Shown here: positions 46,893 through 56,289 of the stretch, one piece after another
How the letters are laid out: each line of letters begins with the position of its first letter
Numbering within the stretch: position 1 is the stretch's first letter
NCBI GenBank assembly: GCA_023023105.1
Contig: CP083824.1
Coordinates: 496,001 to 560,000, forward strand
Origin: Enterobacter ludwigii
GTDB lineage: Bacteria; Pseudomonadota; Gammaproteobacteria; Enterobacterales; Enterobacteriaceae
DNA: 64,000 nt
Direction: 5' to 3'
Notes under the pieces: model-generated
What the model was told of the DNA's origin: nothing
The model's database searches: none
Seen by the model: only the letters and a program-made list of their open reading frames with translations
Translations under genes and position numbers: made by a program

Positions 46893-46904
46893 GGGAACGT
46901 TCCC
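46893..46904. promoter_or_regulatory. TreR operator
   Basis: GGGAACGTTCCC is a perfect 12-bp palindrome in the treB-treR gap, about 75 bases before the treB start. It matches the known TreR operator core. Confidence 0.85.
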
Positions 46905-46943
46905 GAAATCGGGCGAAGATCACAATAAACCGTTGAGCGGGGG

Positions 46944-47891
46944 TTAAGAGAGGTGGGCAGGAATAACGATCTGGCGCGGCTCAGTTCGCCCGTTGATCTG
47001 CTCGATCAGCTGTGTGGCGGCCTGTCTGCCGGACTCGGCGTAGCCCGGGTCGACTGTAATAATTTCCGGGTGCAAAAACTTCATCAGCGGCGTGCTGCCG
47101 ACGCTCGCGACCTGCAGATCGTCGATGCGTTGTTCCTGCAAATATTTGCTCGCACCCAGCGCCAGGGTATCCGTGGCACACACCAGCGCGGTGGTCTGCG
47201 GTGTCAGGACGCTGGCGACCTGCTCGTAGCCCTGCTTCATCCCCAGCCCCGGCAGGGAGGCCACGGCAGAGAGGTTGTGCTTTTTGCAAAATGCCAGGTA
47301 GGCTTCGTGGCGACGCTTGCCAGTAGTGACGTCCGCGTGCGGCACGCCGAGGAAACTAATGTGGCGATGACCTTTATCGAATAGTCGCTGCATCAGGGTG
47401 ATAATCGCGCCTTCGTCGTCATAACAAACGGAGGCAAAACCGTTGGCATCGCGCGCCAGCAGCACCAGCGAAGGCTGCCAGGGTTTCAGTATCTCTTCCT
47501 GAATGCCGGTAAAACCAAACAGCACCACGCCGTCAATGTTGCGTCGCTGAAGCATCCCCAGATGCTCTTCAACCAGTTGGGGAGAGAACTGGCTCTCCAT
47601 CATGATCGGATCATAGCCTTGTTCATAGAAGGCGGGCAGCATGGTCTGAACGGCGAGATTTTCCGACAGCGAATCCAGACGCGAAACAATGATGGCCACC
47701 ACCTTGTCACTCTGTCCCCGCATGGCACGCGCAGAGCGGGAAGGGGAAAAACCGTGCTGATTCATCACCGCCTCAACGCGCTCGCGAGTACGCTCGCTGA
47801 CGCCACTTTCGTTGTTCAGCACGCGCGACACGGTGGATTTCCCCACGCCGCTTAAACGCGCGATGTCTTTAATCGTAAGGCGGTTCTGCAT
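46944..47891 (-). CDS. treR: Trehalose operon repressor TreR (LacI family)
   Basis: 315 residues, the E. coli length. The LacI-type helix-turn-helix is LTIKDIARLSGVGKSTVSRV at the N-terminus, followed by the hinge SRSARAMRGQ and a periplasmic-binding-protein-like effector domain. Trehalose 6-phosphate releases it from the operator at 46893-46904. It is in the same direction as treBC, upstream of them, with the operator in between. Confidence 0.96.
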   Translation of the reverse strand: MQNRLTIKDIARLSGVGKSTVSRVLNNESGVSERTRERVEAVMNQHGFSPSRSARAMRGQSDKVVAIIVSRLDSLSENLAVQTMLPAFYEQGYDPIMMESQFSPQLVEEHLGMLQRRNIDGVVLFGFTGIQEEILKPWQPSLVLLARDANGFASVCYDDEGAIITLMQRLFDKGHRHISFLGVPHADVTTGKRRHEAYLAFCKKHNLSAVASLPGLGMKQGYEQVASVLTPQTTALVCATDTLALGASKYLQEQRIDDLQVASVGSTPLMKFLHPEIITVDPGYAESGRQAATQLIEQINGRTEPRQIVIPAHLS

Positions 47892-47968
47892 GCTGTATTC
47901 CCTGTAACAACAACAAAGTGGTTAATTGAGCCTAATGACTGAGCACAATTTCGCTATGGGCAAAGTCT

Positions 47969-47985
47969 GGTTTACGTTCGGTTTA
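47969..47985 (+). promoter_or_regulatory. PhoP box of the mgtA promoter
   Basis: GGTTTA-CGTTC-GGTTTA: two exact PhoP half-sites with the required five-base spacer, ending 12 bases before the -10 TATAAT at 47998-48003. Confidence 0.93.
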
Positions 47986-47997
47986 TTTGCAGGGGGG

Positions 47998-48003
47998 TAT
48001 AAT
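47998..48003 (+). promoter_or_regulatory. -10 element of the mgtA promoter
   Basis: Exact TATAAT. With the PhoP box replacing a -35 it makes a typical PhoP-activated promoter; the start should be near 48010. Confidence 0.85.
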
Positions 48004-48009
48004 ACCGCC

Positions 48010-48279
48010 CGAATCATCACAAAGGGTACGCTTAAATCCTTATACTGCGCGGCGACACCCTGTTTTTTACTTACCGGAGGCTTCATGGATCCCGATCCCA
48101 CACCTCTCCTGAACGGGAGAAGACGTTCTTTCCGGTAAGCCAGCCTTTTGCTGTCTCACCGGCGTGAGGCAGCAACGTCATAAACGTTCCTGCTTAAAAA
48201 ATTAAGTGCCTGCCAGGTACGGCCTTGCCACGCCTGAAGGAAATGCTGCGTCCGCGTTTGCGGATGTGGAGGAATGACT
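48010..48279 (+). promoter_or_regulatory. mgtA Mg2+-responsive leader RNA
   Basis: About 270 bases of leader between the PhoP promoter and the mgtA start, the same scale as in E. coli and Salmonella, where it senses Mg2+ and controls Rho-dependent termination. It contains the mgtL peptide (48085-48138). A hairpin TGCTG-T-CTCAC / GTGAG-G-CAGCA with a CGGC loop is at 48149-48174. Structure is inferred by eye, so the boundaries are approximate. Confidence 0.78.
48085..48138 (+). CDS. mgtL: MgtL leader peptide
   Basis: A 17-codon frame, MDPDPTPLLNGRRRSFR, with GGAGG ten bases upstream. The N-terminal acidic/proline pattern (PDPTPL) matches E. coli MgtL, and the basic tail is similar in kind. Translation of its Asp/Pro codons destabilises ribosomes when Mg2+ is low, which opens the downstream RNA and lets transcription enter mgtA. 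Confidence 0.88.
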   Translation: MDPDPTPLLNGRRRSFR

Positions 48280-50988
48280 ATGTTGAAAAATATTACCCGG
48301 CAACTACAGGCCCTGTTAAGCCGCCACCTGCCACATCGCCTGGTTCAGCGCGACCCGCTGCCCAATGCCAAAAACATGGCCGGCGCGGCGATCCCCGCTT
48401 CTCTGACCGAGCGCTGCCTGAATGTGGCAGCAATGGATGAAAACGAAGTCTGGCGCGCCTTCGGCGGACACCCGGAAGGGCTGAATGCGGCCGAAGTGGA
48501 AAAAATCCGCGCCGTGCATGGCGATAACCAGATCCCGGCGCAAAAACCGTCTCCGTGGTGGGTGCATCTGTGGCTCTGCTACCGCAACCCTTTCAACCTC
48601 CTGCTGACCGTGCTCGGCATCATCTCTTATGCCACGGAAGATCTGTTTGCCGCAGGCGTGATTGCCCTGATGGTGGGGATCTCCACGCTGCTGAATTTTA
48701 TTCAGGAAGCCCGTTCCACCAAAGCGGCGGATGCCCTGAAGGCGATGGTCAGCAACACCGCGACAGTCTCGCGCGTGATTAACGATCTCGGCGAAAACGC
48801 CTGGGTGGAACTGCCCATCGACCAGCTGGTGCCGGGCGATCTGGTGAAGCTTGCCGCAGGGGATATGATCCCGGCGGATTTACGCATCATCCAGGCACGC
48901 GATCTGTTCGTCGCGCAGGCCTCCCTGACCGGGGAATCCCTGCCGGTAGAAAAGGTGGCGCGCAGCCGCGACCCACAGCAGATGAACCCGCTCGAGTGCG
49001 ATACCCTATGCTTTATGGGCACCACGGTGGTGAGCGGCACCGCGCAGGCGATTGTCACCGCTACCGGGGGCAACACCTGGTTTGGTCAGCTTGCCGGGCG
49101 CGTCAGCGAGCAGGAGAGTGAACCCAATGCCTTCCAGAAAGGGATTGGTCGCGTCAGCATGCTGCTGATCCGCTTTATGATGGTGATGACGCCGATCGTA
49201 CTGCTGATCAACGGCTATACCAAAGGCGACTGGTGGGAAGCGGCGCTGTTTGCGCTCTCCGTGGCCGTCGGCTTAACGCCGGAAATGCTGCCGATGATTG
49301 TGACCTCTACGCTGGCGCGTGGGGCGGTGAAGCTCTCTAAACAGAAAGTGATCGTTAAACACCTCGACGCCATTCAAAACTTTGGCGCGATGGACATTCT
49401 CTGCACCGATAAAACCGGCACCCTGACGCAGGACAAAATCGTGCTGGAGAACCACACCGATATCTCCGGCAAAACCAGCGAGCGTGTCCTGCACAGCGCG
49501 TGGCTGAACAGCCACTATCAGACCGGGCTGAAAAACCTGCTCGACGTCGCGGTGCTGGAAGGGGTGGATGAAGAGTCTGCCCGCACGCTCTCCGGCCGCT
49601 GGCAGAAGGTGGATGAGATCCCGTTCGACTTCGAGCGCCGCCGTATGTCGGTGGTGGTGAGCGAGCAGGCGGATGTCCATCAGCTGATCTGCAAAGGTGC
49701 GCTGCAGGAGATCCTGAATGTGTCAACGCAGGTGCGCTATAACGGTGATATCGTGCCGCTGGACGACACCATGCTGCGCCGCATCAAGCGCGTCACCGAC
49801 AACCTGAACCGCCAGGGGCTGCGCGTGGTGGCGGTGGCGAGCAAGTTCCTGCCAGCCCGCGAGGGGGATTATCAGCGTATTGACGAATCCGATCTGATCC
49901 TCGAGGGCTACATCGCCTTCCTCGATCCGCCGAAAGAGACCACCGCACCGGCGCTGAAAGCGCTGAAGGCGAGCGGGATTACCGTGAAAATCCTCACCGG
50001 GGACAGCGAACTGGTGGCGGCGAAAGTGTGCCACGAAGTGGGGCTGGACGCGGGTGATGTGGTGGTGGGGAGCGATATTGAGCATCTCTCCGACGACGAA
50101 CTGGCAAAACTGGCGCAGCACACCACGCTGTTTGCCCGCCTGACGCCGATGCACAAAGAACGTATTGTCACCCTGCTGCGTCGTGAAGGTCACGTGGTAG
50201 GCTTTATGGGCGATGGCATCAACGATGCACCCGCCCTGCGAGCAGCGGATATTGGCATCTCCGTGGATGGTGCGGTGGATATTGCCCGTGAAGCGGCCGA
50301 CATCATTCTGCTGGAAAAGAGCCTGATGGTGCTGGAGGAAGGGGTTATCGAAGGGCGTCGTACTTTTGCGAATATGCTCAAGTACATCAAAATGACCGCC
50401 AGCTCCAACTTCGGAAACGTCTTCAGCGTGCTGGTGGCGAGTGCATTTTTGCCGTTCCTGCCAATGTTGCCGCTGCATCTGCTGATCCAAAACCTGATGT
50501 ACGATGTGTCTCAGGTGGCGATCCCGTTTGATAACGTGGACGACGAGCAGATCCAGAAGCCACAGCGCTGGAACCCGGCCGATCTGGGGCGCTTTATGCT
50601 GTTCTTTGGCCCGATCAGCTCCATCTTTGACATCCTGACCTTCTGCCTGATGTGGTTTGTGTTCCATGCCAACACGCCGGAACACCAGACGCTGTTCCAG
50701 TCTGGCTGGTTTGTGGTGGGCCTGCTGTCGCAGACGCTGATTGTGCATATGATCCGCACCCGCCGCATTCCGTTCATCCAGAGCCGTGCCGCGTGGCCGC
50801 TGATTGTGATGACGGGGATTGTGATGGCGCTTGGGATCGCGCTGCCGTTCTCGCCGCTGGCGAGCTACCTGCAGCTGCAGGCGCTGCCGCTGAGCTACTT
50901 CCCATGGCTGGTGGCGATCCTTGCGGGTTACATGGTACTGACGCAGATGGTGAAAGGATTCTACAGCCGTCGGTATGGATGGCAGTAA
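48280..50988 (+). CDS. mgtA: Mg2+-importing P-type ATPase MgtA
   Basis: 902 residues from the ATG at 48280, chosen over one two codons upstream because GGAGG then lies seven bases away. It is a P3B ATPase with phosphorylation site DKTGTLT (Asp377), the TGES actuator motif, the nucleotide-domain motif KGA and the hinge MGDGINDAPAL, and about ten membrane segments. It imports Mg2+ at low external levels. It is controlled by PhoP and by the leader RNA with mgtL. A REP pair follows the stop. Confidence 0.97.
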   Translation: MLKNITRQLQALLSRHLPHRLVQRDPLPNAKNMAGAAIPASLTERCLNVAAMDENEVWRAFGGHPEGLNAAEVEKIRAVHGDNQIPAQKPSPWWVHLWLCYRNPFNLLLTVLGIISYATEDLFAAGVIALMVGISTLLNFIQEARSTKAADALKAMVSNTATVSRVINDLGENAWVELPIDQLVPGDLVKLAAGDMIPADLRIIQARDLFVAQASLTGESLPVEKVARSRDPQQMNPLECDTLCFMGTTVVSGTAQAIVTATGGNTWFGQLAGRVSEQESEPNAFQKGIGRVSMLLIRFMMVMTPIVLLINGYTKGDWWEAALFALSVAVGLTPEMLPMIVTSTLARGAVKLSKQKVIVKHLDAIQNFGAMDILCTDKTGTLTQDKIVLENHTDISGKTSERVLHSAWLNSHYQTGLKNLLDVAVLEGVDEESARTLSGRWQKVDEIPFDFERRRMSVVVSEQADVHQLICKGALQEILNVSTQVRYNGDIVPLDDTMLRRIKRVTDNLNRQGLRVVAVASKFLPAREGDYQRIDESDLILEGYIAFLDPPKETTAPALKALKASGITVKILTGDSELVAAKVCHEVGLDAGDVVVGSDIEHLSDDELAKLAQHTTLFARLTPMHKERIVTLLRREGHVVGFMGDGINDAPALRAADIGISVDGAVDIAREAADIILLEKSLMVLEEGVIEGRRTFANMLKYIKMTASSNFGNVFSVLVASAFLPFLPMLPLHLLIQNLMYDVSQVAIPFDNVDDEQIQKPQRWNPADLGRFMLFFGPISSIFDILTFCLMWFVFHANTPEHQTLFQSGWFVVGLLSQTLIVHMIRTRRIPFIQSRAAWPLIVMTGIVMALGIALPFSPLASYLQLQALPLSYFPWLVAILAGYMVLTQMVKGFYSRRYGWQ

Positions 50989-50993
50989 CGGCA

Positions 50994-51066
50994 AGCCCGG
51001 TGGCGCTGCGCTTACCGGGCCTACGATCCGAACGTAGGCCGGGTAAGGCGAAGCCGCCACCCGGCA
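50994..51066. repeat. Pair of inverted REP elements (BIME) after mgtA
   Basis: Two REP units, AGCCCGGTGGCGC...TACCGGGCCTACG (50994-51025) and CGTAGGCCGGGTAAGGCG...CACCCGGC (51033-51064), in opposite orientation with about seven bases between. It lies between mgtA and the GH20 gene and may protect the mgtA transcript 3' end. Confidence 0.9.
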
Positions 51067-51188
51067 GCTGGCTTTCCTCTCAAATTCAACAACCTGTGAT
51101 CTCCGTCGGCGCATTCGCTTGACGACAAATTGAGCGCATGTTAACAGAATGTTTTGCCTTTATTTGGCCCGTCAGATAAGGAACATTC

Positions 51189-53573
51189 ATGTTACGGTAC
51201 AGTCTCTTAACCGCCGGGCTGATGCTCGGCTTCTCTGCGTTTGCCGCCCCGGCAGGCGATCTCCCCCTGATGCCCTGGCCTGCAAAGGTCGAACGCCCGA
51301 CAACCCAGGGCACGCTGGTGCTCAGCAACAACGTTTCCATTAGCGTCAGCGGGGACGATCTCGGTGACGCCGTCAACCGCCTTCGCCAGCGCATCGCTCT
51401 GCAAACGGGCTGGACGCTCCAGCCGCAGGCTGAAAAGCCGGAAAAACCGACCATCCGCATTGCCATCTCCAGAAAGGTCAAGCCCCAGCCGCTGCCGGAT
51501 AGCGATGAAAGCTATAAGCTCACGGTGGATGCCAGCGGCGTCGATATCTCCGCCAGTACCCGTTTCGGCGCATTGCGCGCCATGGAAACCCTGCTCCAGC
51601 TGATGCAGAACGGCGCGGAAAACACCTCGCTGCCGTGGGTTGCCATTGAAGATTCGCCACGCTTCCCGTGGCGCGGGCTGCTGCTTGATTCGGCGCGTCA
51701 CTTTATTCCGCTGGCGGATATCAAGCGCCAGATCGACGGTATGGCTGCCGCAAAACTTAACGTATTGCACTGGCACCTGACCGACGATCAGGACTGGCGC
51801 TTCAGCTCGACGCGCTATCCAAAGCTCACTCAGCTTGCCAGCGACGGGCTGTTTTACACGCCTGAGCAGATGCGTGAGGTCGTTCGCTATGCGACCGAGC
51901 GCGGTATTCGCGTGGTGCCAGAGATCGACATGCCGGGCCACGCGTCGGCCATTGCCGTGGCTTACCCGGAACTGATGAGTGCGCCGGGGCCATACAAAAT
52001 GGAGCGTAACTGGGGCGTGCTTAAACCGGTGCTGGATCCCACTAAAGACGCAACCTATGCCTTTGCTGATGCGATGGTCAGCGAACTGGCAGCGATCTTC
52101 CCCGATCCGTATCTGCATATCGGTGGTGATGAGGTGGATGACAGCCAGTGGAAAGCGAACCCGACCATTCAACAGTTTATGCGCGACCACAAACTGGCGG
52201 ACAGCCACGCATTGCAGGCGTATTTCAACCGCAAGCTGGAGACGATCCTTGAAAAACATCACCGCCAGATGGTCGGCTGGGACGAGATCTACCACCCGGA
52301 TCTGCCAAAAAGCATTCTGATCCAGTCCTGGCAGGGGCAGGACGCGCTGGGGCAGGTGGCACAAAGCGGCTACAAAGGTATTCTCTCGACAGGCTTCTAT
52401 CTCGACCAGCCTCAGTCCACGGCCTATCACTATCGCAATGAAATCGTCCCACAGGGATTAAACGGTGTGGATGTGATTGCCGACACCGACAGCGTCCAGA
52501 GCTGGGCCTTCTCCATGCCGCGTCTGAAAGGTAAACCGGTAGAAGGGAGTTTCACCCTGGTGAAAGGGGAATCTGGCTGGCGCGGGTTTATTGATTTCGC
52601 CGGGAAATCCCGCCGCGCGGTGCAGGATATTGAATGGCGTGATGATAGCCAGGTGACGTTCACCGTCGATACCTGGATGGGCGAAACGCGGCCGGTTGTC
52701 TCCGTTGAAAACGATAAGCTGAGCGGCTATTTCCTCGTGGGGAATACGCGCTACCCGATTAGCGGCACGCGTCTGGACGACGTGCCGAAAGGCATTCCAC
52801 CTGTCGTGCCGGACGTAGCGAATCAGGCCAACCTGCTCGGCGGTGAAGCCGCGCTGTGGGCGGAAAACGTGGTGGCGCCGGTGCTGGATATCCGCCTGTG
52901 GCCGCGTACTTTTGCAGTGGCGGAGCGGCTGTGGTCCGCGCAGGACGTCAACGATGTCGACAACATGTATACCCGTCTGCAGGCAATGGACAGCTGGTCG
53001 ACGGTATCGGTCGGGTTGCAGCAGCATACCCAGCAGCAGGTGCAGTTCACGCGGCTGGCGAACAATGCCGACACCTTGCCGCTGCAAATCCTCGCCCAGG
53101 CGGTAGAGCCGGCACAGTATTACACGCGTCAGCATCTGAAGTTCCAGGCCGGAAACTATCATCAGTTTGAGCCGCTTAACCGGTTCGCCGATGCGCTGAA
53201 CGCCGAAAGTGCCACCGTGCGCCAGATGAACAAATGGGCTGACCGTCTGGTCAGCGATGCCGAAGACACGGAAAGTGCTGACGCGCTGCGTCACGTCTTC
53301 AACCGCTGGCAGAGCAACACCAGCGATGCGCTGGCGTTAAGCGAAAATAGCTACCAGCTGAAGGCGATAAAACCGGTTATCCAGGAGGTGGACAAGCTTG
53401 CCTCCATTGGTCTGAGGCTGACGGATCTGGTGGCCCGTCAGGGGACGCTGGATGATAAAGAGATTGCGTCGATTCAACGCGAGCTGGATAACGCGGCGAA
53501 AGCTCAGGATGAAGTGGTGATTGCGGCGGTTTATCCGCTGGAGACGCTGCTGCGCGCGACGCGGAATCAATAG
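51189..53573 (+). CDS. Exported beta-N-acetylhexosaminidase (GH20)
   Basis: 794 residues with a signal peptide (MLRYSLLTAGLMLGFSAFAA), a GH20b N-terminal domain (about 25-150), the GH20 barrel with RGLLLDSARHFIP and LHWHLTDDQDW, and the catalytic pair Asp314-Glu315 in HIGGDEVDD. A long C-terminal helical extension follows. It releases terminal GlcNAc/GalNAc from chitin-type oligosaccharides in the periplasm or outside the cell. The family is wide in Enterobacter and absent at this locus from E. coli. Its products feed amino-sugar metabolism, which may be relevant to the cluster at 31.4-40 kb, although the two are 11 kb apart. Confidence 0.93.
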   Translation: MLRYSLLTAGLMLGFSAFAAPAGDLPLMPWPAKVERPTTQGTLVLSNNVSISVSGDDLGDAVNRLRQRIALQTGWTLQPQAEKPEKPTIRIAISRKVKPQPLPDSDESYKLTVDASGVDISASTRFGALRAMETLLQLMQNGAENTSLPWVAIEDSPRFPWRGLLLDSARHFIPLADIKRQIDGMAAAKLNVLHWHLTDDQDWRFSSTRYPKLTQLASDGLFYTPEQMREVVRYATERGIRVVPEIDMPGHASAIAVAYPELMSAPGPYKMERNWGVLKPVLDPTKDATYAFADAMVSELAAIFPDPYLHIGGDEVDDSQWKANPTIQQFMRDHKLADSHALQAYFNRKLETILEKHHRQMVGWDEIYHPDLPKSILIQSWQGQDALGQVAQSGYKGILSTGFYLDQPQSTAYHYRNEIVPQGLNGVDVIADTDSVQSWAFSMPRLKGKPVEGSFTLVKGESGWRGFIDFAGKSRRAVQDIEWRDDSQVTFTVDTWMGETRPVVSVENDKLSGYFLVGNTRYPISGTRLDDVPKGIPPVVPDVANQANLLGGEAALWAENVVAPVLDIRLWPRTFAVAERLWSAQDVNDVDNMYTRLQAMDSWSTVSVGLQQHTQQQVQFTRLANNADTLPLQILAQAVEPAQYYTRQHLKFQAGNYHQFEPLNRFADALNAESATVRQMNKWADRLVSDAEDTESADALRHVFNRWQSNTSDALALSENSYQLKAIKPVIQEVDKLASIGLRLTDLVARQGTLDDKEIASIQRELDNAAKAQDEVVIAAVYPLETLLRATRNQ

Positions 53574-53581
53574 CGGGCAAC

Positions 53582-53608
53582 AAAAAAGGCAGCCAGGCTG
53601 CCTTTTTT
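53582..53608. terminator. Bidirectional terminator between the GH20 gene and ridA
   Basis: AAAAAAGGCAGCC and its complement GGCTGCCTTTTTT around one base: GGCAG/CTGCC stem with A-run before and T-run after, so it can stop transcription from both sides. Confidence 0.92.
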
Positions 53609-53622
53609 ATCGCAAAAGCGAA

Positions 53623-54009
53623 TTAGCGGCGAACGGCAATCGCTTCAATTTCGATTTTCACGTCTTTTGGCAGACGTGCAACTTCCACGCAGGAGCGCGC
53701 CGGGAATGTCGCGTTGTGCTCGGTGAAGAATGCTTCGTAAGTGGCGTTAACGGTCGCGAAATCGTTAAGATCTTTCACGAAAACGGTGGTTTTCACGATA
53801 TCGCCAACTTTCAGACCGGCAGATTCCACAATTGCCTGCACGTTCTCCAGCGACTGACGCGCCTGTGCCGCCACGTCTTCCGGCACAGCGCCGGTTTTCG
53901 GGTTCACCGGGATCTGGCCAGAGGTAATAATCATGCTACCCAGATCAACGCCCTGAACGTATGGGCCGATAGCCGCTGGTGCATTTTCCGTCGCGAGTAC
54001 TTTGGTCAT
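53623..54009 (-). CDS. ridA: 2-iminobutanoate/2-iminopropanoate deaminase RidA
   Basis: 128 residues, the E. coli length, starting MTKVLATENAPAAIGPYVQG. The Arg in FPARSCVEVARLP that anchors the substrate carboxylate is present, and the YjgF/Rid fold motif GQIPVNPKTG is clear. It hydrolyses reactive enamine/imine products of PLP enzymes such as threonine dehydratase. The long upstream in-frame extension to 54135 runs into pyrI and is rejected. It is downstream of pyrBI on the same strand. Confidence 0.97.
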   Translation of the reverse strand: MTKVLATENAPAAIGPYVQGVDLGSMIITSGQIPVNPKTGAVPEDVAAQARQSLENVQAIVESAGLKVGDIVKTTVFVKDLNDFATVNATYEAFFTEHNATFPARSCVEVARLPKDVKIEIEAIAVRR

Positions 54010-54083
54010 GATTTCTCCAGAATAACAGCTGATTAAATGTTCCCGGCCATTATAGGGAGGCCGGGATCCTTTACCAACCTCAA

Positions 54084-54545
54084 TTAGTTGGCCAGCACCA
54101 CATAATGAGAAAACTCTTTTTCGCAGTATTTGCATTTGAGTGCGATGTCATCAGCGCGTTTTTTCACTGCAAAACTGGAAGAAACCGGCTCAGCATGACT
54201 GATGCAGTTGCTGTTCGGACAGACCAGCACGCTTTCGATGCGCTCCGGCAGGCTCGGACGGGATTTGCCGACCACTTCATATTCGTCGATGCGGTTGACG
54301 GTGGCGTCCGGCGCGTACAGGGACAGCTGGTTCACCTGCTCATCGGTCAGGAAGGTGTTCTCGATCTTGATCAGATCCTTACGACCCATTTCGCCCGACG
54401 GCAGGTTCAGGCCGATGGTGATGCGCTGGTCGGTTTCGGTCAGTTTGAACAGCGTCAGCAGCTTAAAGCCCACCTGTGCAGGGATGTGGTCAATCACGGT
54501 GCCACGCTTGATGGCTTCAACCTGGAGTTTGTTATCGTGTGTCAT
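54084..54545 (-). CDS. pyrI: Aspartate carbamoyltransferase regulatory subunit
   Basis: 153 residues, the E. coli length. The allosteric domain begins [20 protein letters not shown] and the C-terminal zinc site has the four cysteines in CPNSNC and CKYCEKEF. It binds CTP and ATP and holds PyrB trimers in the regulated holoenzyme. It is 12 bases after pyrB in the pyrLBI operon. Confidence 0.98.
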   Translation of the reverse strand: MTHDNKLQVEAIKRGTVIDHIPAQVGFKLLTLFKLTETDQRITIGLNLPSGEMGRKDLIKIENTFLTDEQVNQLSLYAPDATVNRIDEYEVVGKSRPSLPERIESVLVCPNSNCISHAEPVSSSFAVKKRADDIALKCKYCEKEFSHYVVLAN

Positions 54546-54557
54546 TGTCGTTTCCCC

Positions 54558-55490
54558 TTACAGAGCCAATTCGCGATTCAGAACCAGTGCCAGTAACGCC
54601 TGGCGAGCGAAAATGCCGTTTCCGGCCTGCTGGAAATACCAGGCGTGCGGCGTTTTATCCACGTCGGTGGTGATTTCATCAATACGCGGCAGCGGGTGCA
54701 GCACCTTCATGTTGTCGCGTGCGCCCTCAAGGTCGCTGGCGCGCAGCACGAACTGCGCCTTCACGTTGGCGTATTCGGACGGATCCAGACGCTCTTTCTG
54801 CACGCGGGTCATATACAGAATATCGACGTGGCTCATTACCTCTTCGATGCTCGCATGCAGGCTCCACTGAATGCCTTTCTCGTCCAGCATGTCGAGAATG
54901 TACTGCGGCATCGCCAGCGCGTCCGGGGCGATGAAGAAGAAACGGTTGCCGTTAAACTTCGCCAGCGCCTGGGTCAGCGAGTGGACGGTACGGCCATATT
55001 TCAGGTCGCCGACCATCGCGATGTTCAGGTTTTCAAGCGTGCCCTGGGTTTCCTGAATGGTGAACAGATCCAGCAGGGTCTGCGTCGGGTGCTGGTTGGC
55101 ACCGTCACCGGCGTTTAGCACCGGAATGCCACCGGAAAACTCGGTCGCCAGACGCGCCGCCCCTTCTTGCGGATGGCGCATGACAATCGCGTCTACGTAA
55201 GTACTGATAACTGAAATGGTATCCGCCAGCGTTTCGCCTTTTTTACCCAGCGACGTGTTGCTGCTGTCAGAGAAGCCGACCACGCTCGCGCCCAGGCGGT
55301 GCATGGACGTTTCAAAGGAGAGGCGCGTACGGGTAGAGGCTTCGAAGAAGCAGCTCGCAATCACTTTGTGCTTCAGCAGCTCCGGTTGCGGATTAGCTTT
55401 CAGTTTTGCCGCGGTTTCCAGAACCAGTTCCAGCTCTTCGCGGCTGAGGTCGTTTATGGAAATGATGTGTTTTTGATAAAGCGGATTCAT
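54558..55490 (-). CDS. pyrB: Aspartate carbamoyltransferase catalytic subunit
   Basis: 310 residues with the carbamoyl-phosphate motif STRTR ([11 protein letters not shown]), the aspartate-binding SLGKKGETL loop, HPTQTLLDL and [10 protein letters not shown]. It joins carbamoyl phosphate and aspartate in pyrimidine synthesis. Expression is set by UTP-sensitive attenuation in the pyrL leader directly upstream. Confidence 0.98.
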   Translation of the reverse strand: MNPLYQKHIISINDLSREELELVLETAAKLKANPQPELLKHKVIASCFFEASTRTRLSFETSMHRLGASVVGFSDSSNTSLGKKGETLADTISVISTYVDAIVMRHPQEGAARLATEFSGGIPVLNAGDGANQHPTQTLLDLFTIQETQGTLENLNIAMVGDLKYGRTVHSLTQALAKFNGNRFFFIAPDALAMPQYILDMLDEKGIQWSLHASIEEVMSHVDILYMTRVQKERLDPSEYANVKAQFVLRASDLEGARDNMKVLHPLPRIDEITTDVDKTPHAWYFQQAGNGIFARQALLALVLNRELAL

Positions 55491-55516
55491 GTTTATCTCC
55501 TGACGCCGGGCAAAAA

Positions 55517-55540
55517 AAAGCCCCTCAAATGAGGGGCTCT
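55517..55540 (-). terminator. pyrBI attenuator
   Basis: Stem AGCCCCTC / GAGGGGCT with an AAAT loop (55519-55538); on the minus strand it is followed by a run of eight T's. It overlaps the pyrL stop codon (55525-55527), so a ribosome close behind RNA polymerase (slow, low UTP) prevents the hairpin. Confidence 0.95.
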
Positions 55541-55629
55541 GGGAATAGGTTTAGCAACGGGAAGAAAAACGGCAGGCCAGCGTCTGATTTCAGACGCGGT
55601 AAGACGTTATGTCGTACACGCTTGACCAT
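55525..55629 (-). CDS. pyrL: pyrBI leader peptide PyrL
   Basis: 34 codons from the ATG at 55629, starting [20 protein letters not shown] and then FFFPLL. E. coli PyrL is 44 residues and shares the [18 protein letters not shown] core. The Phe-rich part is encoded by a T-rich stretch where RNA polymerase pauses when UTP is low. The stop lies inside the attenuator. A GGAGG ribosome site is upstream. Confidence 0.9.
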   Translation of the reverse strand: MVKRVRHNVLPRLKSDAGLPFFFPLLNLFPEPLI

Positions 55630-55729
55630 GCTTCCTCCCGGCAAATTGTCGGGCATTATACGCACCCCGATTTTCGGATCAAGCGATTTAATGCACGCTT
55701 TACTCAATGCAAACGGTTCTTTGTGAATA

Positions 55730-56218
55730 TTAATTCGTTCTGAGTAAATAATTAATTTGCTTATGCACCAGCGCGGTACGCTTCACCACCCGGGGGGCGA
55801 CCCAGACGATACTGCTGCCAGCCACCACGCCTAAAATTTCCGGTAACTGGTGGTAATCCAGAATACGCGCCACCGCGCGGCCATATCCGGCGACAGTATG
55901 AATGAGGATAAACTCGCTATTGTGCTCCACGCTCACCACCATTTCAGAAACGGTACGCGCGGCATCGGGGGCAGGGCGCAGTTGGGGATTCAACGAATAA
56001 ATTTTTAGCCCTTTGGCATTTCGAATTTTTATGACGCCGAGCAATTTCAGCAGACGCGAAACGGTCGACTGGCTGATGCTGTCAAACCCTCTCTCCTGCA
56101 AATCGCGGCGAATTTCTTCCTGTGAGAGATAGCTCTTTTCGGCGATCAGACGCTGGCACACCGTTAGCTGCAGTTGTTCTTTGGGAGAGTACGCTTCGTA
56201 ATCCATCATGTTTCCCAT
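55730..56218 (-). CDS. ArgR-family regulator of the arginine deiminase locus
   Basis: 162 residues from the ATG at 56218 (AGGA seven bases upstream); a second ATG at 56209 is possible. The N-terminal winged helix (EEIRRDLQERGFDSISQSTV) is followed by the hexamerisation/arginine domain (TVAGYGRAVARILDYHQLPE, then the GSSIVWVAP stretch). It is a paralogue of the housekeeping ArgR, and the same arrangement is found in Salmonella (STM4463). It is last in the arc operon and is expected to respond to arginine. Confidence 0.9.
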   Translation of the reverse strand: MGNMMDYEAYSPKEQLQLTVCQRLIAEKSYLSQEEIRRDLQERGFDSISQSTVSRLLKLLGVIKIRNAKGLKIYSLNPQLRPAPDAARTVSEMVVSVEHNSEFILIHTVAGYGRAVARILDYHQLPEILGVVAGSSIVWVAPRVVKRTALVHKQINYLLRTN

Positions 56219-56256
56219 ATCAGTTCCTGAAATAACCGGTGGCACTGCACCGATCC

Positions 56257-56286
56257 GTAGGCCGGATAAGCGCAGCGCCATCCGGC
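56257..56286. repeat. REP-type element between the YfcC-family gene and the ArgR paralogue
   Basis: GTAGGCCGGATAAGCGCAGC then GCCATCCGGC (56257-56286), four bases past the transporter stop and inside the operon. Confidence 0.85.
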
Positions 56287-56289
56287 AAA

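Noticed and set aside
49723..51114. 463-codon minus-strand open frame opposite mgtA
   Set aside because: It is a shadow of the well-conserved MgtA C-terminal half and of the REP pair; composition is Arg/His/Gln-rich as expected of antisense frames.
51207..52430. 407-codon minus-strand open frame opposite the GH20 gene
   Set aside because: It is antisense to the GH20 barrel including the catalytic motif, with no family features.
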